Source: Cystobacter fuscus DSM 2262 (GTDB taxonomy: Bacteria > Myxococcota > Myxococcia > Myxococcales > Myxococcaceae). Taken from it: a DNA stretch of 64,000 nucleotides. A model generated the notes under the pieces. The model searched no databases and was not told the DNA's origin. It saw only the letters and a program-made list of their open reading frames with translations. Of this stretch, positions 16,754 to 26,012 are shown in pieces (position 1 is the stretch's first letter; each line of letters starts with the position of its first letter). The DNA is taken from the NCBI RefSeq assembly GCF_000335475.2, contig NZ_ANAH02000006.1:1-64000 (forward strand), given 5' to 3'. The position numbers and the translations under genes are program-made.

Positions 16754-19700
16754 TCAGGGCCCGGCGAGCCCGGGCTTGTCTCCCTCGGGAAGAGGCGCAT
16801 CCCCGGAGGAGCCACCCAAGCGCCGCCCCAGCCGCGTCTTCATCCGGTCCGCCACCACGTAGAAGGCGGGCACCACCAGCAGGCTGAGCACCGTGGACAG
16901 CGACAGTCCTCCGAGCACCGCCACCGACATGGGGGCGCGTGTCTCGCTGCCCGCGCCCAGCGCCAGCGCCGCCGGCACCGCCGCCATCATCGTGGCCAGC
17001 GTCGTCATGAGGATGGGCCGCAGGCGCACCGGCCCCGCGCGAAGCATGGCCTCGGTCGCGTCCGCCCCCTGCTCGCGCTGCAACAGCGCGTAGTCCACCA
17101 GGATGATGGAGTTCTTCTTCACGATGCCCATGAGCAACAGCAGGCCGATCATGCTGAAGATGTTGAGCGTCGTGCCCGTGGCCGCCATCGCGAAGGCCGC
17201 CCCGGCGATGGACAACGGCAGGATGGTGAGCACCGTCACCGGGTGCAGGAACGAGTTGAACTGCGAGGCGAGCACCATGTAGGCCACGAGAATTCCCAGC
17301 ACCAACGCGAAGAGCAGGCTGCTGATGGACTCCTGGAAGGCCACGCTCGAGCCGCCGAACACCACGCGCGTGCCTCCAGGCAGCTCCTGGGCCAGACGCT
17401 CCACCGTGTCCATCGCCTCCTGCTGCGTGGCGCCCGGGGCCACGTTGGCGAAGATGCTGATGGCACGCTCGCGATCCCTCCGGGTGATGGCCTGCAGCGC
17501 CGGGCGCTCCTCCTGCGCCACCAGCGACGACAACGGCACCAGTTCACCCGACCCGGTCCGCACCTTGAGCAGAGACAAGTCCTCCGGCCGCGCGCGCTGA
17601 TCCTTGAGCAGGCGCATGCGCACGTCGATGCGCCGCCCGCCCGTGCTGTACTTGCCCACGCGCACCCCGCCCACCAGCGAGTTGAGCGTGCTGCCCACCG
17701 TCTCCATGGACACCCCCAGATCCGCGGCGCGCGCCCGATCCGGGGTGATGCGCAGCTCGGGCATGCCAATCTGGTAGTCGGTGTCCACGTCCACCACCTT
17801 GCCGCTCGCCTGGAGCTGCTCGCGAATCTGCGTGCTCGCCTCGATGAGCCGCTCCCAGTCCGCGCCACGCACGCTGAACTCCACCGGGAAGCCGCGCGAG
17901 GCGGTGAAGCCACTCTGCGACAAGTCCATCACCACCGCGCGCAGCCCCGGATAGGAATTGAGTTCCTTGCGCAACACCTGCTGGAACTCGGCCTGGCTCA
18001 TGCGCTGATCCGGCGGCACCAGGGTGACGTTGAGCATGCCACCATTGACGCTGCTCACCCCGCCACCACCGCCCACCACCGCGTAGAGCCGCGCCACCTC
18101 GGGCCGCCCGAGCAGGAAGGCCTCGGCCTTCTGGAACAGCCGGTTGCTCTCCTCCAGCGTGCTGCCCACCGGCGTCTGCATCCGCACCATCAACCGGCTC
18201 TGATCCTGCGAGGGCACGAACTCGCTCGACAGCGTCTTGAAGGCCAGCCCGGACACCGCCAGCAGCACCACCGCCCCGCCCAGCACCCACCAGGGATGGC
18301 GCAGCGCGCGCGCGAGCACCCCGCCATAGCGCCCCTCCAACCACTGGAAGGCGCGATCCACGGCGAGCCCCACCCGGCCGCGCCCCTCGCGCCCCGTCTT
18401 GAGCAGCTGCGCGCAGCGCGCCGGCGCCAGGGTGATGGCCTCCACGTACGACAGCAGCACCGCCACGCACAGCGTGACGCCGAACTGGAGGAAGAACTTG
18501 CCGATGATGCCCTTCATGAAGATGACGGGCAGGAAGATGGCCACCACCGCCAGCGTGGCCGCCAGGGCCGCGAAGGTGATCTCGTGCGTGCCCTCGCGCG
18601 CGGCACGTACCCGGTCCGCGCCCTCCTCCGCGTGCCGGAAGATGTTCTCCATCACCATGATGGCGTCATCCACCACGATGCCCACCGCCAGTGACAGCCC
18701 CAGCAGCGTGAAGGTGTTGAGCGTGAAGCCCAGGAAGTAGATGACCGCCACCGTGCCGAGCAGCGACATGGGGATGGCGAGGATGACGTTGAAGGTGCTC
18801 GAGAGCGAGCCGAGGAACGCCCAGCACACCAGCGCCGTCAGGAGGCACGCGAGCAGCAGCTCGAACTCGATCTCGTGCACGCTCTCCTCGATGAACTGGG
18901 TGGAGTCGAAGTTGACGCTCACCTCCAGGCCCTCGGGGGCATCCGCCTGGATCTGCGCCATCTTCTCGCGCACGCCCTGGGCCACCGCGACGGCGTTGGC
19001 ACCGCGCTGCTTCTTGATGCCCAGGCCCTGCGCGGGCTCGCCGTTGACGCGCGCCAGGCGGCGCTGGTCCTCGAAGCCATCCTCCACCAGCGCCACGTCG
19101 GACAGGTAGACGGGTGCCCCCTCGGCCTCGCGCACCACGAGGTGGCGCAGCGTCTCCAGATCCAACGCCTCGCCCATCACGCGCACGTTGATCTCCCGGC
19201 CCTCCGCCTCGATGCGCCCGGCGGGCAGCTCCACGTGCTCGCGTTGCAGCGCGGCGAGCACGTCCGCGACGGTGAGCCCCCGCGCGTCCAGCTTCGCCGC
19301 GTCCACCCAGATGCGCACGTTGCGCTCCAGCGAGCTGTTGAGCGCCACCTCCCCCACCCCGGGCACCGTCTGCAGCAGCTCCTTGAGCCGGTAGCGGGCG
19401 AAGTCGGAGAGGTACTGCGGGGAGAAGGGACCGGACACGCCCACCGTCATGATGGGCTGATCCTCGGGGTTGCTCTTGGAGACGACCGGCGGATCCATGT
19501 CCTCCGGCAGCCGGCGCTGGGCCTGGCTCACCTTGGCCTGCACGTCCTGCAACGACAGGTCCACGTTGCGCGCCAAGTCCAGCTCCACCGTGATGGAGCC
19601 GCTCGACTGCCGCGCGCTGGAGGTGATGGACTTGACGCCCTCCACCTGCATCACCGCTTCCTCCAGCGGCTCGATGATGTCGCTCTCCACCGCCTCGGGC

Positions 19701-19864
19701 GAAGCGCCCTCCCACGTCACGCCGATGCTGATGACGGGGTAGTCCACATCCGGAAACTGGCTGATGCCGATGCGCTGCGCCGCCACCAGCCCGAAGGTGA
19801 TGGTGGCCGCCATCAACATCCAGGCGAAGACGGGTTTCTTGATGCAGACCTCGGTGATGTTCAT
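16754..19864 (-). CDS. RND multidrug efflux pump, inner-membrane subunit (AcrB/MdtC-like)
   Basis: This 1036-residue proton-driven transporter exports drugs or other amphiphiles from the inner membrane and periplasm through the partner adaptor and outer-membrane channel encoded upstream. It shows the typical internal duplication: two sets of six membrane spans separated by large periplasmic loops. The start (MNITEVCIKKPVFAWMLM) and the LPEDMDPPVV region are typical of the HAE1 branch. The TM4 acidic pair is present in GIVVDDAIMVMEN (near 397-398). The start codon overlaps the adaptor's stop as ATGA (19861-19864), indicating translational coupling. Substrate cannot be deduced. The unusual feature is the toxin-like lipoprotein gene starting two bases after its stop. 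Confidence 0.95.
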   Translation of the reverse strand: MNITEVCIKKPVFAWMLMAATITFGLVAAQRIGISQFPDVDYPVISIGVTWEGASPEAVESDIIEPLEEAVMQVEGVKSITSSARQSSGSITVELDLARNVDLSLQDVQAKVSQAQRRLPEDMDPPVVSKSNPEDQPIMTVGVSGPFSPQYLSDFARYRLKELLQTVPGVGEVALNSSLERNVRIWVDAAKLDARGLTVADVLAALQREHVELPAGRIEAEGREINVRVMGEALDLETLRHLVVREAEGAPVYLSDVALVEDGFEDQRRLARVNGEPAQGLGIKKQRGANAVAVAQGVREKMAQIQADAPEGLEVSVNFDSTQFIEESVHEIEFELLLACLLTALVCWAFLGSLSSTFNVILAIPMSLLGTVAVIYFLGFTLNTFTLLGLSLAVGIVVDDAIMVMENIFRHAEEGADRVRAAREGTHEITFAALAATLAVVAIFLPVIFMKGIIGKFFLQFGVTLCVAVLLSYVEAITLAPARCAQLLKTGREGRGRVGLAVDRAFQWLEGRYGGVLARALRHPWWVLGGAVVLLAVSGLAFKTLSSEFVPSQDQSRLMVRMQTPVGSTLEESNRLFQKAEAFLLGRPEVARLYAVVGGGGGVSSVNGGMLNVTLVPPDQRMSQAEFQQVLRKELNSYPGLRAVVMDLSQSGFTASRGFPVEFSVRGADWERLIEASTQIREQLQASGKVVDVDTDYQIGMPELRITPDRARAADLGVSMETVGSTLNSLVGGVRVGKYSTGGRRIDVRMRLLKDQRARPEDLSLLKVRTGSGELVPLSSLVAQEERPALQAITRRDRERAISIFANVAPGATQQEAMDTVERLAQELPGGTRVVFGGSSVAFQESISSLLFALVLGILVAYMVLASQFNSFLHPVTVLTILPLSIAGAAFAMAATGTTLNIFSMIGLLLLMGIVKKNSIILVDYALLQREQGADATEAMLRAGPVRLRPILMTTLATMMAAVPAALALGAGSETRAPMSVAVLGGLSLSTVLSLLVVPAFYVVADRMKTRLGRRLGGSSGDAPLPEGDKPGLAGP

Positions 19865-21048
19865 CGCACCGCTCCCGTGCCGCCATCCGTACTCATCACG
19901 CGGGGCTCGCCGGTGAAGGACGGCTCGTCCCCCTTGGCCAGCCGCACCGCCACGCCCTCCTTGAGGGCCTCGCCGCCCCGCACCACGAGCTGCTCGCCGG
20001 GCTCGAGCCCCTCCCGCACCTCCACGCGCCCATCCGCCGTGCGCAGGCCCAACTCCACCACGCGCTCGCGCGCCTTGCCCTCGCGCACCACGAAGGCCAG
20101 GAAGCCACGCTCACTCGGGCGCACCGCCGTCTGGGGAATGACGGGCGCCCCGTGGGCCGTCTCCACCGGAACCCTCACCGAGGCGAACGAGCCCGGCCGC
20201 AGTCCCTGGGCCTCCGCGCCTGCCACCTCGGCCATCACCTTCACCATGCGGCTCGCTGGATCCGCCGCGTCCGCCACGTGGATGACGCGGCCCTCGTAGG
20301 CGCGCCCGTCCCCGCGCACCGTGAAGCGCGCCGGCATGCCGGGCTTCACCCGCCCCACTTCCGCCTCCGCCACGGTGAAGTGCAGGAGCAGCGGCTCGCG
20401 GCGCAGCAGCGTGGCCAGCACCGTGCCCGGCTGCACGTACTGCCCCGTCTGCACCGTGCGCGTCTGAAGCACCCCATCCAGCGGCGCCTTCACGTACGCG
20501 TCACGCAGGTTCAGCTCCGCCTGCTCCACCGCCGCCTTCGCCGCCGCCGTGTCCGCCGCCGCCCCGAGCGCCAGCGCCTCCGCGCTCTCGAGCTGCTCGG
20601 CGGGCAGGAGGCCCGGCTTCACCTCGTTGACCGACGCGCGCCGCTGGGACGCGGCCTGCGCCTGCATGCGCGAGGCCTCGGCCCGCTCCAGCGCCGCCCG
20701 CGCCGCGCGCACCGCGATGCCGTAGCGCGTGGGCTCGATCTCCGCGAGCACCTGCCCCTTCTTCACCGACTGCCCTTCCAGGAAGCGCACCTGCTCCACC
20801 ACGCCCGCCACGCGCGCGGTGATCTGCACCTGCTCGAACGCCTCCACCGAGCCCACCGCGGAGATGACGTACTCCACGTCCCGCGCCGCCACGGGTTCCA
20901 CCTCCACCGGGAACTCGATGGGTCCCCCCTTGCCCCCTCCCCGGCCGCCCCCCTTGCCGCCAGCGGAGGCCTCCCCGGACGGCTTGCCACACGCCAGGGT
21001 CAGGATGAGCGCGATGCCCAGCCCTCGTGTCATCCCATGCCTGCTCAC
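19861..21048 (-). CDS. RND efflux periplasmic adaptor (membrane fusion protein), lipoprotein
   Basis: This adaptor bridges the inner-membrane pump and the TolC-like channel. Its lipoprotein signal ends LTLACG (Cys20 from the GTG at 21048); an ATG at 21033 is an alternative start. It is followed by an unusual Gly/Lys-rich linker at about 28-45. The lipoyl half-motifs are present (QITARVAGVVEQVRFLEGQSVKKGQVLAEIE and AYVKAPLDGVL) on either side of an Ala/Glu-rich coiled-coil hairpin (about 105-170). Beta-barrel and membrane-proximal domains follow (VIHVADAADPASRMVKVMAEV). The start lies immediately after the TolC-family gene's TAA, and the end overlaps the pump gene, so all three should be made together. 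Confidence 0.95.
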   Translation of the reverse strand: MSRHGMTRGLGIALILTLACGKPSGEASAGGKGGGRGGGKGGPIEFPVEVEPVAARDVEYVISAVGSVEAFEQVQITARVAGVVEQVRFLEGQSVKKGQVLAEIEPTRYGIAVRAARAALERAEASRMQAQAASQRRASVNEVKPGLLPAEQLESAEALALGAAADTAAAKAAVEQAELNLRDAYVKAPLDGVLQTRTVQTGQYVQPGTVLATLLRREPLLLHFTVAEAEVGRVKPGMPARFTVRGDGRAYEGRVIHVADAADPASRMVKVMAEVAGAEAQGLRPGSFASVRVPVETAHGAPVIPQTAVRPSERGFLAFVVREGKARERVVELGLRTADGRVEVREGLEPGEQLVVRGGEALKEGVAVRLAKGDEPSFTGEPRVMSTDGGTGAVR

Positions 21049-22395
21049 TTACGGCTCCTTCCCAAGGGGATCGAGTCCCACCGCGGCCCGCAGCTCCAAC
21101 AGGGCCCTGCCCAGCGCGTACCGGGCCTGCGCCAGGGAGACCTCGGCCTCGTATTGACTCACCTGCGCGTCACTCAATGCCAGCGAGGACGCGAGTCCCT
21201 GACGATACAGGATGCTCGTCTCCTCGGCGTTCTGGCGCGCGGCCCGGACGGCCACCTCGCCGCGGGCGAACGACGCCTGGGCGGTGCGCAGCGACACCCG
21301 CGCGCTCTCCACCGCCACGTCCACCCGCCGCTCGCGCGCCACCGTCTCCCACTCCAGCGCCCGCGCCAGGGCGAGCCGCTCGTGGCGATCCGCGTAGCGC
21401 TCGCCCCCATCGAACAGGGTCCAGGACAGCTCCAGCGCGAGGAACCCATTGCCCGTGCGCCCGGACAGACCCGACTCGTTGTTGAAGGTGTACTGCGCGG
21501 AGGCGGAGAGCGCGGGGAACAGCCGCGCCAGGGGCTCGCGCGCCAGGGCCCGCTGCTGCTCCACCCGCAGCCTCGCGGAGAGCAGATCCGGCCGACGCTC
21601 CAGGGCCCCCTGCTCCAGTCCCGCGAACGCGTCCACGGGGCGCGAGGCCTCGCCGAGCAACGTCTCGGGCGGCGCCAGCGGGCCCCGCGTGGGCGTCACC
21701 AGGAGGTAGCCCAGCTCCAGGCGGCTCGTCTCCGCCTGTCCCACCGCCTCGGCGAGCGTCGCCTCCGCGGTGGCCACGTCCAGCTCCGCGCGCGTCACGT
21801 CATTGGTGCTCGCCAGCCCCGCCGTGGCCCGCGCCCGGGCATCCTCCAGCGACTGCCGCGCCAGGGCGAGCCGGCGCTCGGCCGCGTCCGCCACCTGGAG
21901 CTGCCCCAGGGTGGACAAAAAGGCATTGGCGGCCTGGAAGGCCACCTGCCGGCGCGCCTCCCGCGCATCCAGGGCCGTCGCCTCCTGATCCCTCGCCGCC
22001 GCCTGGTACAGCGGGAAGCCGCGCGCGTCGAGGAGCGGCACCCGCGCGGCGACACTGGCGCCCAGGGCGTTGGCACGCTGGACGACCACCGTCTCGCCCC
22101 CCACTTCCCGTGTCAGCTCCTGCGGACGGCGGGTGTAGGTGCCACTGACGGAGAGTCGCGGCAAGAAGAAGGCCCGGGCCTTGGCCACCCGCGCCTCGGC
22201 CGCCTCGGCCCGCGCTCCGGCCGCCCGCGCCGTCTCGTTCTGCTCGGCCGCGAGCGACACCGCGCGCTCCAGCGTCAGTGGCTCCTCGGTGGATGGGGCC
22301 GACGAATCGGTGTCCCCCTGGGCCCACACAGCGGGCGCACACAAGACGAGCCAGGCACAGATGGGGACGGCGAAGGCGGAACGCATCAAGGGCAT
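21049..22395 (-). CDS. TolC-family outer-membrane efflux channel
   Basis: The ATG at 22395 (MPLMRSAF) gives a signal peptide ending APAVWAQ; ATG 22386 is also possible, while longer in-frame starts extend into the promoter region shared with the TonB receptor. The mature ~420 residues are dominated by Ala/Glu/Arg-rich helices with two tandem repeats typical of outer-membrane factors (LTLERAVSLAAEQN early, the second half after the DLLSARLRVEQQRALAREPLARLFPALSASAQYTFN region). It is the first gene of the three-gene tripartite efflux operon running leftwards (channel, adaptor, pump). It should form the trimeric duct across the periplasm and outer membrane. No regulator gene is adjacent. Confidence 0.92.
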   Translation of the reverse strand: MPLMRSAFAVPICAWLVLCAPAVWAQGDTDSSAPSTEEPLTLERAVSLAAEQNETARAAGARAEAAEARVAKARAFFLPRLSVSGTYTRRPQELTREVGGETVVVQRANALGASVAARVPLLDARGFPLYQAAARDQEATALDAREARRQVAFQAANAFLSTLGQLQVADAAERRLALARQSLEDARARATAGLASTNDVTRAELDVATAEATLAEAVGQAETSRLELGYLLVTPTRGPLAPPETLLGEASRPVDAFAGLEQGALERRPDLLSARLRVEQQRALAREPLARLFPALSASAQYTFNNESGLSGRTGNGFLALELSWTLFDGGERYADRHERLALARALEWETVARERRVDVAVESARVSLRTAQASFARGEVAVRAARQNAEETSILYRQGLASSLALSDAQVSQYEAEVSLAQARYALGRALLELRAAVGLDPLGKEP

Positions 22396-22566
22396 GAAGG
22401 GGGCAGGGGGCGATCGGCCCCCATACAGGACCTGGGCGGACGCGGCCATGGGAAACGCCCGGGGGTGGACGCTGCACCAGGCATCGGGGCTGAACACGCC
22501 CGGAAATGGACGGGCCCTGCGTTTATTCCTGGTGACGGTCGGACTGCCGTGGCTCACCCTTATGCT

Positions 22567-22591
22567 GAAATTGACTTTGATTATCGATTTC
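22567..22591. promoter_or_regulatory. Inverted repeat in the promoter region between the efflux operon and TonB receptor
   Basis: GAAATTGA (22567-22574) and TCGATTTC (22584-22591) match as an inverted repeat at 7 of 8 positions with a 9-base spacer, in an A+T-rich patch 40 bases before the TonB receptor's ATG. A TTGACT hexamer lies inside it. Position and symmetry suggest an operator. It does not match a canonical Fur box closely. Confidence 0.4.
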
Positions 22592-22631
22592 AACTAGGAC
22601 GCGGAGCGTCACCTCGTCGAAGGGGCCGCGG

Positions 22632-24548
22632 ATGCGCTGGATGGGATGGGTTCTCGGGTTGCTCGTGAGCGTGCCGGCGCTGGCACGGCAGGGCGAGCCG
22701 TCCGTGGACGGAGGGATCGCCGAGGAGGCGCCGGTGATACAGACGGTGGTGACGGCGTCGCGCTCGGTGGAGCGGCTCCAGGACACCCCGGTGGCCGTCG
22801 AGGTCATCACCCGCAGGGACATCGAGGCCACGGGCGCGAGAGACCTGGCCGAGGCGCTGGGCGCGCGGCCGGGCCTGGAGTTGCGGCGCGGCTTCGCGGG
22901 CACGGAGCTGCGGGTCCAGGGACTGTCCCCCGAGTACACCCTCGTGCTGGTGGACGGCGAGCGCGTGACGGGGCGGCTCGGCGGGGCCCTGGACTTCTCC
23001 CGGTTCTCCACGGAGGACATCGAACAGGTGGAGATCATCCGGGGCCCCTCCTCGGTCCTCTATGGCAGCGACGCCGTGGCGGGCGTGGTGAACATCATCA
23101 CCCGCAAGGCCCAGCGGCCGCTGGGGGCCACGGCCCAGGCCTCGCTCGGCGGCCTGTGGCAGTTCGAGGCGGATGGCTCCGCGGAGCTGCGCGGCGAACG
23201 GGCGGGACTGCGGCTCAGTGGCGGCTTCCAGCGCCGGGATGGCTATGACCTGACCCCCGACACCCCGGCCACCACGGGCAGCTCGCTCGAGGGCTTCCAG
23301 GTCTCCGGGCGCGGCGACGTGCGCGTGACGGACGCGCTCCGGCTCGAGGCCCGGGCGGGCGCGTCCCGGCAGGTGCAACGGGGCGTCGACGAGGGCGTGG
23401 CCGGCGCGCTGTTCGATCGCGCGAGCCAGAACGAGAGCCAGGAGGTGACGCTGGCCCCCTCGTGGGTGCTCTCCCCCACCGGCTCGCTCCAGCTCTCGGG
23501 CCGCTACTCGCGCTTCCGCCATCGCTACGTGTCGGATCAACGCCAGTCCTCCGCGCTGGATCAGGTGGAGGAGACGCGCGAGCAGATGGCGCGGGTGGGC
23601 CTCCAGCTCGACCAGACCCTGGCCCAGGCGCACCAGCTCGTGGTGGGCGTCGAGGCGATTGGCGAGACGCTCGACTCCGATCGGCTCTCCAGCCCGGGCC
23701 AGCGTGGCCGGCTGTCCCTCTACGGACAGGACTCCTGGAAGACGCCCCTGCCGGTGGCGCTCCACGTCGTGCCCGGCCTGCGGCTGGACGTGGACTCGGA
23801 GTTCGGCACGGTGCTCACCCCCCGGCTCGCCGTGCGGCTGGAGCCGGTGGAGGCGCTCACGGTGCGCGCCAGCTACGGCCTCGCCTTCCGGGCGCCGAGC
23901 TTCCAGGAGCAGCTCATCGACTTCGAGAACCCCAGCGTGGGCTACGTGGTCGCGGGCAACCCCGCGCTGCGCCCCGAGCACTCGCGCGGCGCGACCGTGT
24001 CCGCGGAGTGGCGCGTCGGCAGCCGGAGCCTCCTGTGGACGAACCTGTTCCGCAACGACCTCTCCGACATGATCACCGTGGTGCAGGATCCACTCTCCCC
24101 CACCCTGCGCTTCAGCTACGACAACGTCGCGCGCGCCACCGTGCAGGGCGCCGAGGTGGGCTTCAAGCAGCGGCTGCCGCTCGGGGCGTGGCTGGACGTG
24201 GGTTACACGTTCATCCACGCGCGGGATCTCGAGGAGGACCGCCCTCTCGAGGGACAGAGCGCGCACCGGCTCACCACGCAGCTCGGCCTGCGCTACCGGC
24301 CCTGGCGCCTGGAGGCGTCCGTGCAGGGCTCCTGGGTGGGCCCCCGCCCCTACTACCAGGCCCCCGACGGCACGGCGCGAACCGTCCTCGCCCCCGCCTA
24401 CGCGACCCTGGACGCGCGGCTTGCCCATGGGGTGCTGGAGTCGGTCCGGCTCTTCGTCGCCGGCCGCAACCTGCTGGGCGCGGGAGAGCCCAACTACCTG
24501 CCCATTCCGCCTCGCGCCTTCTACGCGGGGCTCATCCTCGACGTGTGA
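22632..24548 (+). CDS. TonB-dependent outer-membrane receptor
   Basis: This 638-residue receptor starts with a signal peptide (WVLGLLVSVPALA). A TonB-box-like QTVVTAS follows, then a plug domain at about 45-155 with the family patterns TPVAVEVITRRDIE, TLVLVDGERV, QVEIIRGPSSVLYGSDAVAGVVNIIT. The rest is beta-barrel, with typical C-terminal strands (YATLDARLAHGVL to FYAGLILDV, ending in a hydrophobic residue). Such receptors import siderophores, heme, cobalamin or metals using the TonB-ExbBD system, which is not encoded here. GAAGGGG precedes the ATG. The next gene starts 10 bases downstream and encodes an HmuY-like lipoprotein, which points to heme or a metal complex as the ligand. Confidence 0.95.
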   Translation: MRWMGWVLGLLVSVPALARQGEPSVDGGIAEEAPVIQTVVTASRSVERLQDTPVAVEVITRRDIEATGARDLAEALGARPGLELRRGFAGTELRVQGLSPEYTLVLVDGERVTGRLGGALDFSRFSTEDIEQVEIIRGPSSVLYGSDAVAGVVNIITRKAQRPLGATAQASLGGLWQFEADGSAELRGERAGLRLSGGFQRRDGYDLTPDTPATTGSSLEGFQVSGRGDVRVTDALRLEARAGASRQVQRGVDEGVAGALFDRASQNESQEVTLAPSWVLSPTGSLQLSGRYSRFRHRYVSDQRQSSALDQVEETREQMARVGLQLDQTLAQAHQLVVGVEAIGETLDSDRLSSPGQRGRLSLYGQDSWKTPLPVALHVVPGLRLDVDSEFGTVLTPRLAVRLEPVEALTVRASYGLAFRAPSFQEQLIDFENPSVGYVVAGNPALRPEHSRGATVSAEWRVGSRSLLWTNLFRNDLSDMITVVQDPLSPTLRFSYDNVARATVQGAEVGFKQRLPLGAWLDVGYTFIHARDLEEDRPLEGQSAHRLTTQLGLRYRPWRLEASVQGSWVGPRPYYQAPDGTARTVLAPAYATLDARLAHGVLESVRLFVAGRNLLGAGEPNYLPIPPRAFYAGLILDV

Positions 24549-24558
24549 GGGAGGACGC

Positions 24559-25221
24559 ATGCAACGCACCGCCAGGCAGTCGCGACACCGCTGGGCCCTG
24601 GGCCCCTTCCTGCTGCTCGGCCTCGCCGCGTGCGGCGAGGACATCCAACCGGAGCCGGGCCCGGCTCTGCCCACGGACGGCGAGCCGGCCCCCTTGTTCC
24701 GCCACACCCGCGAGTCTGACGGCTCGGTGACCACGATCGTCGACGCGACCGATGGGGCGGCGTGGCGCGCCCTGGACCTGGACACGAGCGAGGCCGCGGA
24801 GGCCGCCGTGCAGTCCGCCTGGGATGTGTCCTTCCAGCGCTTCCACATCCGCACGCGCGGAGGCGTCAACGGCACGGGCGGCGTCGGGGTGGCGCTGCTG
24901 CCGGACACCTTCGAGTCGATCACCCAGGCGCCCGCCTCGGGCTACCACGAGGATGCCGCGGACAGCGACGACACGGACAGCGAGCCGGACAACGTCTTCG
25001 AGCGGGTGGAGGACGGCTGGTACAGCTACGACGTGATGACCCACACGCTCACGCCGCGCGCGCGGACCTACGTCCTGCGCAGCGACGCGGGCCGCTACTT
25101 CAAGCTGCGGATGCTGAGCTACTACGACCCGGCTGGCTCTCCCGCGGTGCTCTCCTTCCGGTGGAAGCAGGTGGATCCACCGAGCCCTTCCCTGACACAC
25201 GCACGAGGACGACTCCCATGA
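24559..25221 (+). CDS. HmuY-like lipoprotein (probable heme- or metal-complex-binding)
   Basis: A GGGAGG ribosome-binding site precedes ATG 24559. The lipoprotein signal ends LGLAACG (Cys25). The mature part has the pattern of the HmuY family: WDVSFQRFHIRTRGGVNG, a long acidic segment (DAADSDDTDSEPD), then GWYSYD, YVLRSDAGRYFKLRMLSYYD and a final FRWKQV. HmuY proteins bind heme on the surface and hand it to a TonB receptor; here the receptor gene is immediately upstream. Axial ligands cannot be assigned reliably. The Asp-rich loop is unusual and might bind cations. Its TGA overlaps the start of the next, paralogous gene. Confidence 0.8.
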   Translation: MQRTARQSRHRWALGPFLLLGLAACGEDIQPEPGPALPTDGEPAPLFRHTRESDGSVTTIVDATDGAAWRALDLDTSEAAEAAVQSAWDVSFQRFHIRTRGGVNGTGGVGVALLPDTFESITQAPASGYHEDAADSDDTDSEPDNVFERVEDGWYSYDVMTHTLTPRARTYVLRSDAGRYFKLRMLSYYDPAGSPAVLSFRWKQVDPPSPSLTHARGRLP

Positions 25222-26012
25222 AGACCCGCCCCTTCCCCGAGACCCGAGTGAAGCACGGCATGCCGCGAGGCCCCTGGCACATCGCCCCCCTGACGCTGGC
25301 CCTGTGGCTGGGCGCCTGTGGCGTCAACGAGCCCGTGGATCCGCCCCCGGTCGAGGCCCCGCGGTGCGAGGCGAGCCCGGTGCGCTGCGCCGAGCGGAGC
25401 ATCGATCAATTGAACCTGCTCACCACGGTCTCCACGGGGGAGATCCGCGAGGAGGGAACGGTCGCGGGCGAGTTCCAGACCTACGTGGACGCGCGGGCGG
25501 GAGGCGCCTCCGCCACGCAGTCGTATACCTATGGCCGCTTCACGCCCCAGGGCCTGAGCCGGGTGGCGGTGGATGACCAGGCGGCCCTGGCCTCGACGGA
25601 CTGGGACATCGCCTTGCGCCGCTACACGATCCGGGTGAACAGCGGCGTGTCCGGCCCCTCGTGCGTCGCGGTGGCTCGGACTCCGGCGGGCACGAGCTTC
25701 GAGTCGGTGACGGCGGTGGACGCCGCCTGGGGGTTCAGCACCGAGGACTACTTCACCGAGTCCTGTGAGGCCATCCCCGGACAGTACGGCCTGGGCCTGG
25801 CGACGCGGCTGGAGGACTTCTGGGGCTATGAGGCCTGTCTGTCCATGACCGGCGCGGTGTTCGTGCTGCGCCTGGCGGATGGCAGGCACGTGAAGCTTCA
25901 GGTGATGCACTACTACGATCCGGAGCCGCAGCGGGTCTGCGATGAGACGGGCGAGGTGCCCCAACCCAGCGGCGCCGCCCAGCTGCGCATCCGGTGGGCC
26001 TTCCTGCCATGA
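25218..26012 (+). CDS. Second HmuY-like lipoprotein
   Basis: ATG 25218 overlaps the previous stop (ATGA). The signal ends LWLGACG (Cys34). The core repeats the logic of the upstream paralog: TDWDIALRRYTIRVNSGVSG, a variable middle, then FVLRLADGRHVKLQVMHYYD and a terminal IRWAFLP. It differs in having extra cysteines (for example CEASPVRCAE and CDETGEV), which may form disulfides. Two adjacent, divergent HmuY-like proteins suggest either a relay or two different ligands serving the same receptor. Its stop codon overlaps the protease start (26009-26012), so these genes are translationally coupled. Confidence 0.78.
   Translation: MKTRPFPETRVKHGMPRGPWHIAPLTLALWLGACGVNEPVDPPPVEAPRCEASPVRCAERSIDQLNLLTTVSTGEIREEGTVAGEFQTYVDARAGGASATQSYTYGRFTPQGLSRVAVDDQAALASTDWDIALRRYTIRVNSGVSGPSCVAVARTPAGTSFESVTAVDAAWGFSTEDYFTESCEAIPGQYGLGLATRLEDFWGYEACLSMTGAVFVLRLADGRHVKLQVMHYYDPEPQRVCDETGEVPQPSGAAQLRIRWAFLP

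Noticed and set aside
16439-18694. 751-residue plus-strand ORF antisense to the RND pump
   Set aside because: His/Arg/Gln-rich composition without secondary-structure logic; the opposite strand encodes an unmistakable RND transporter.
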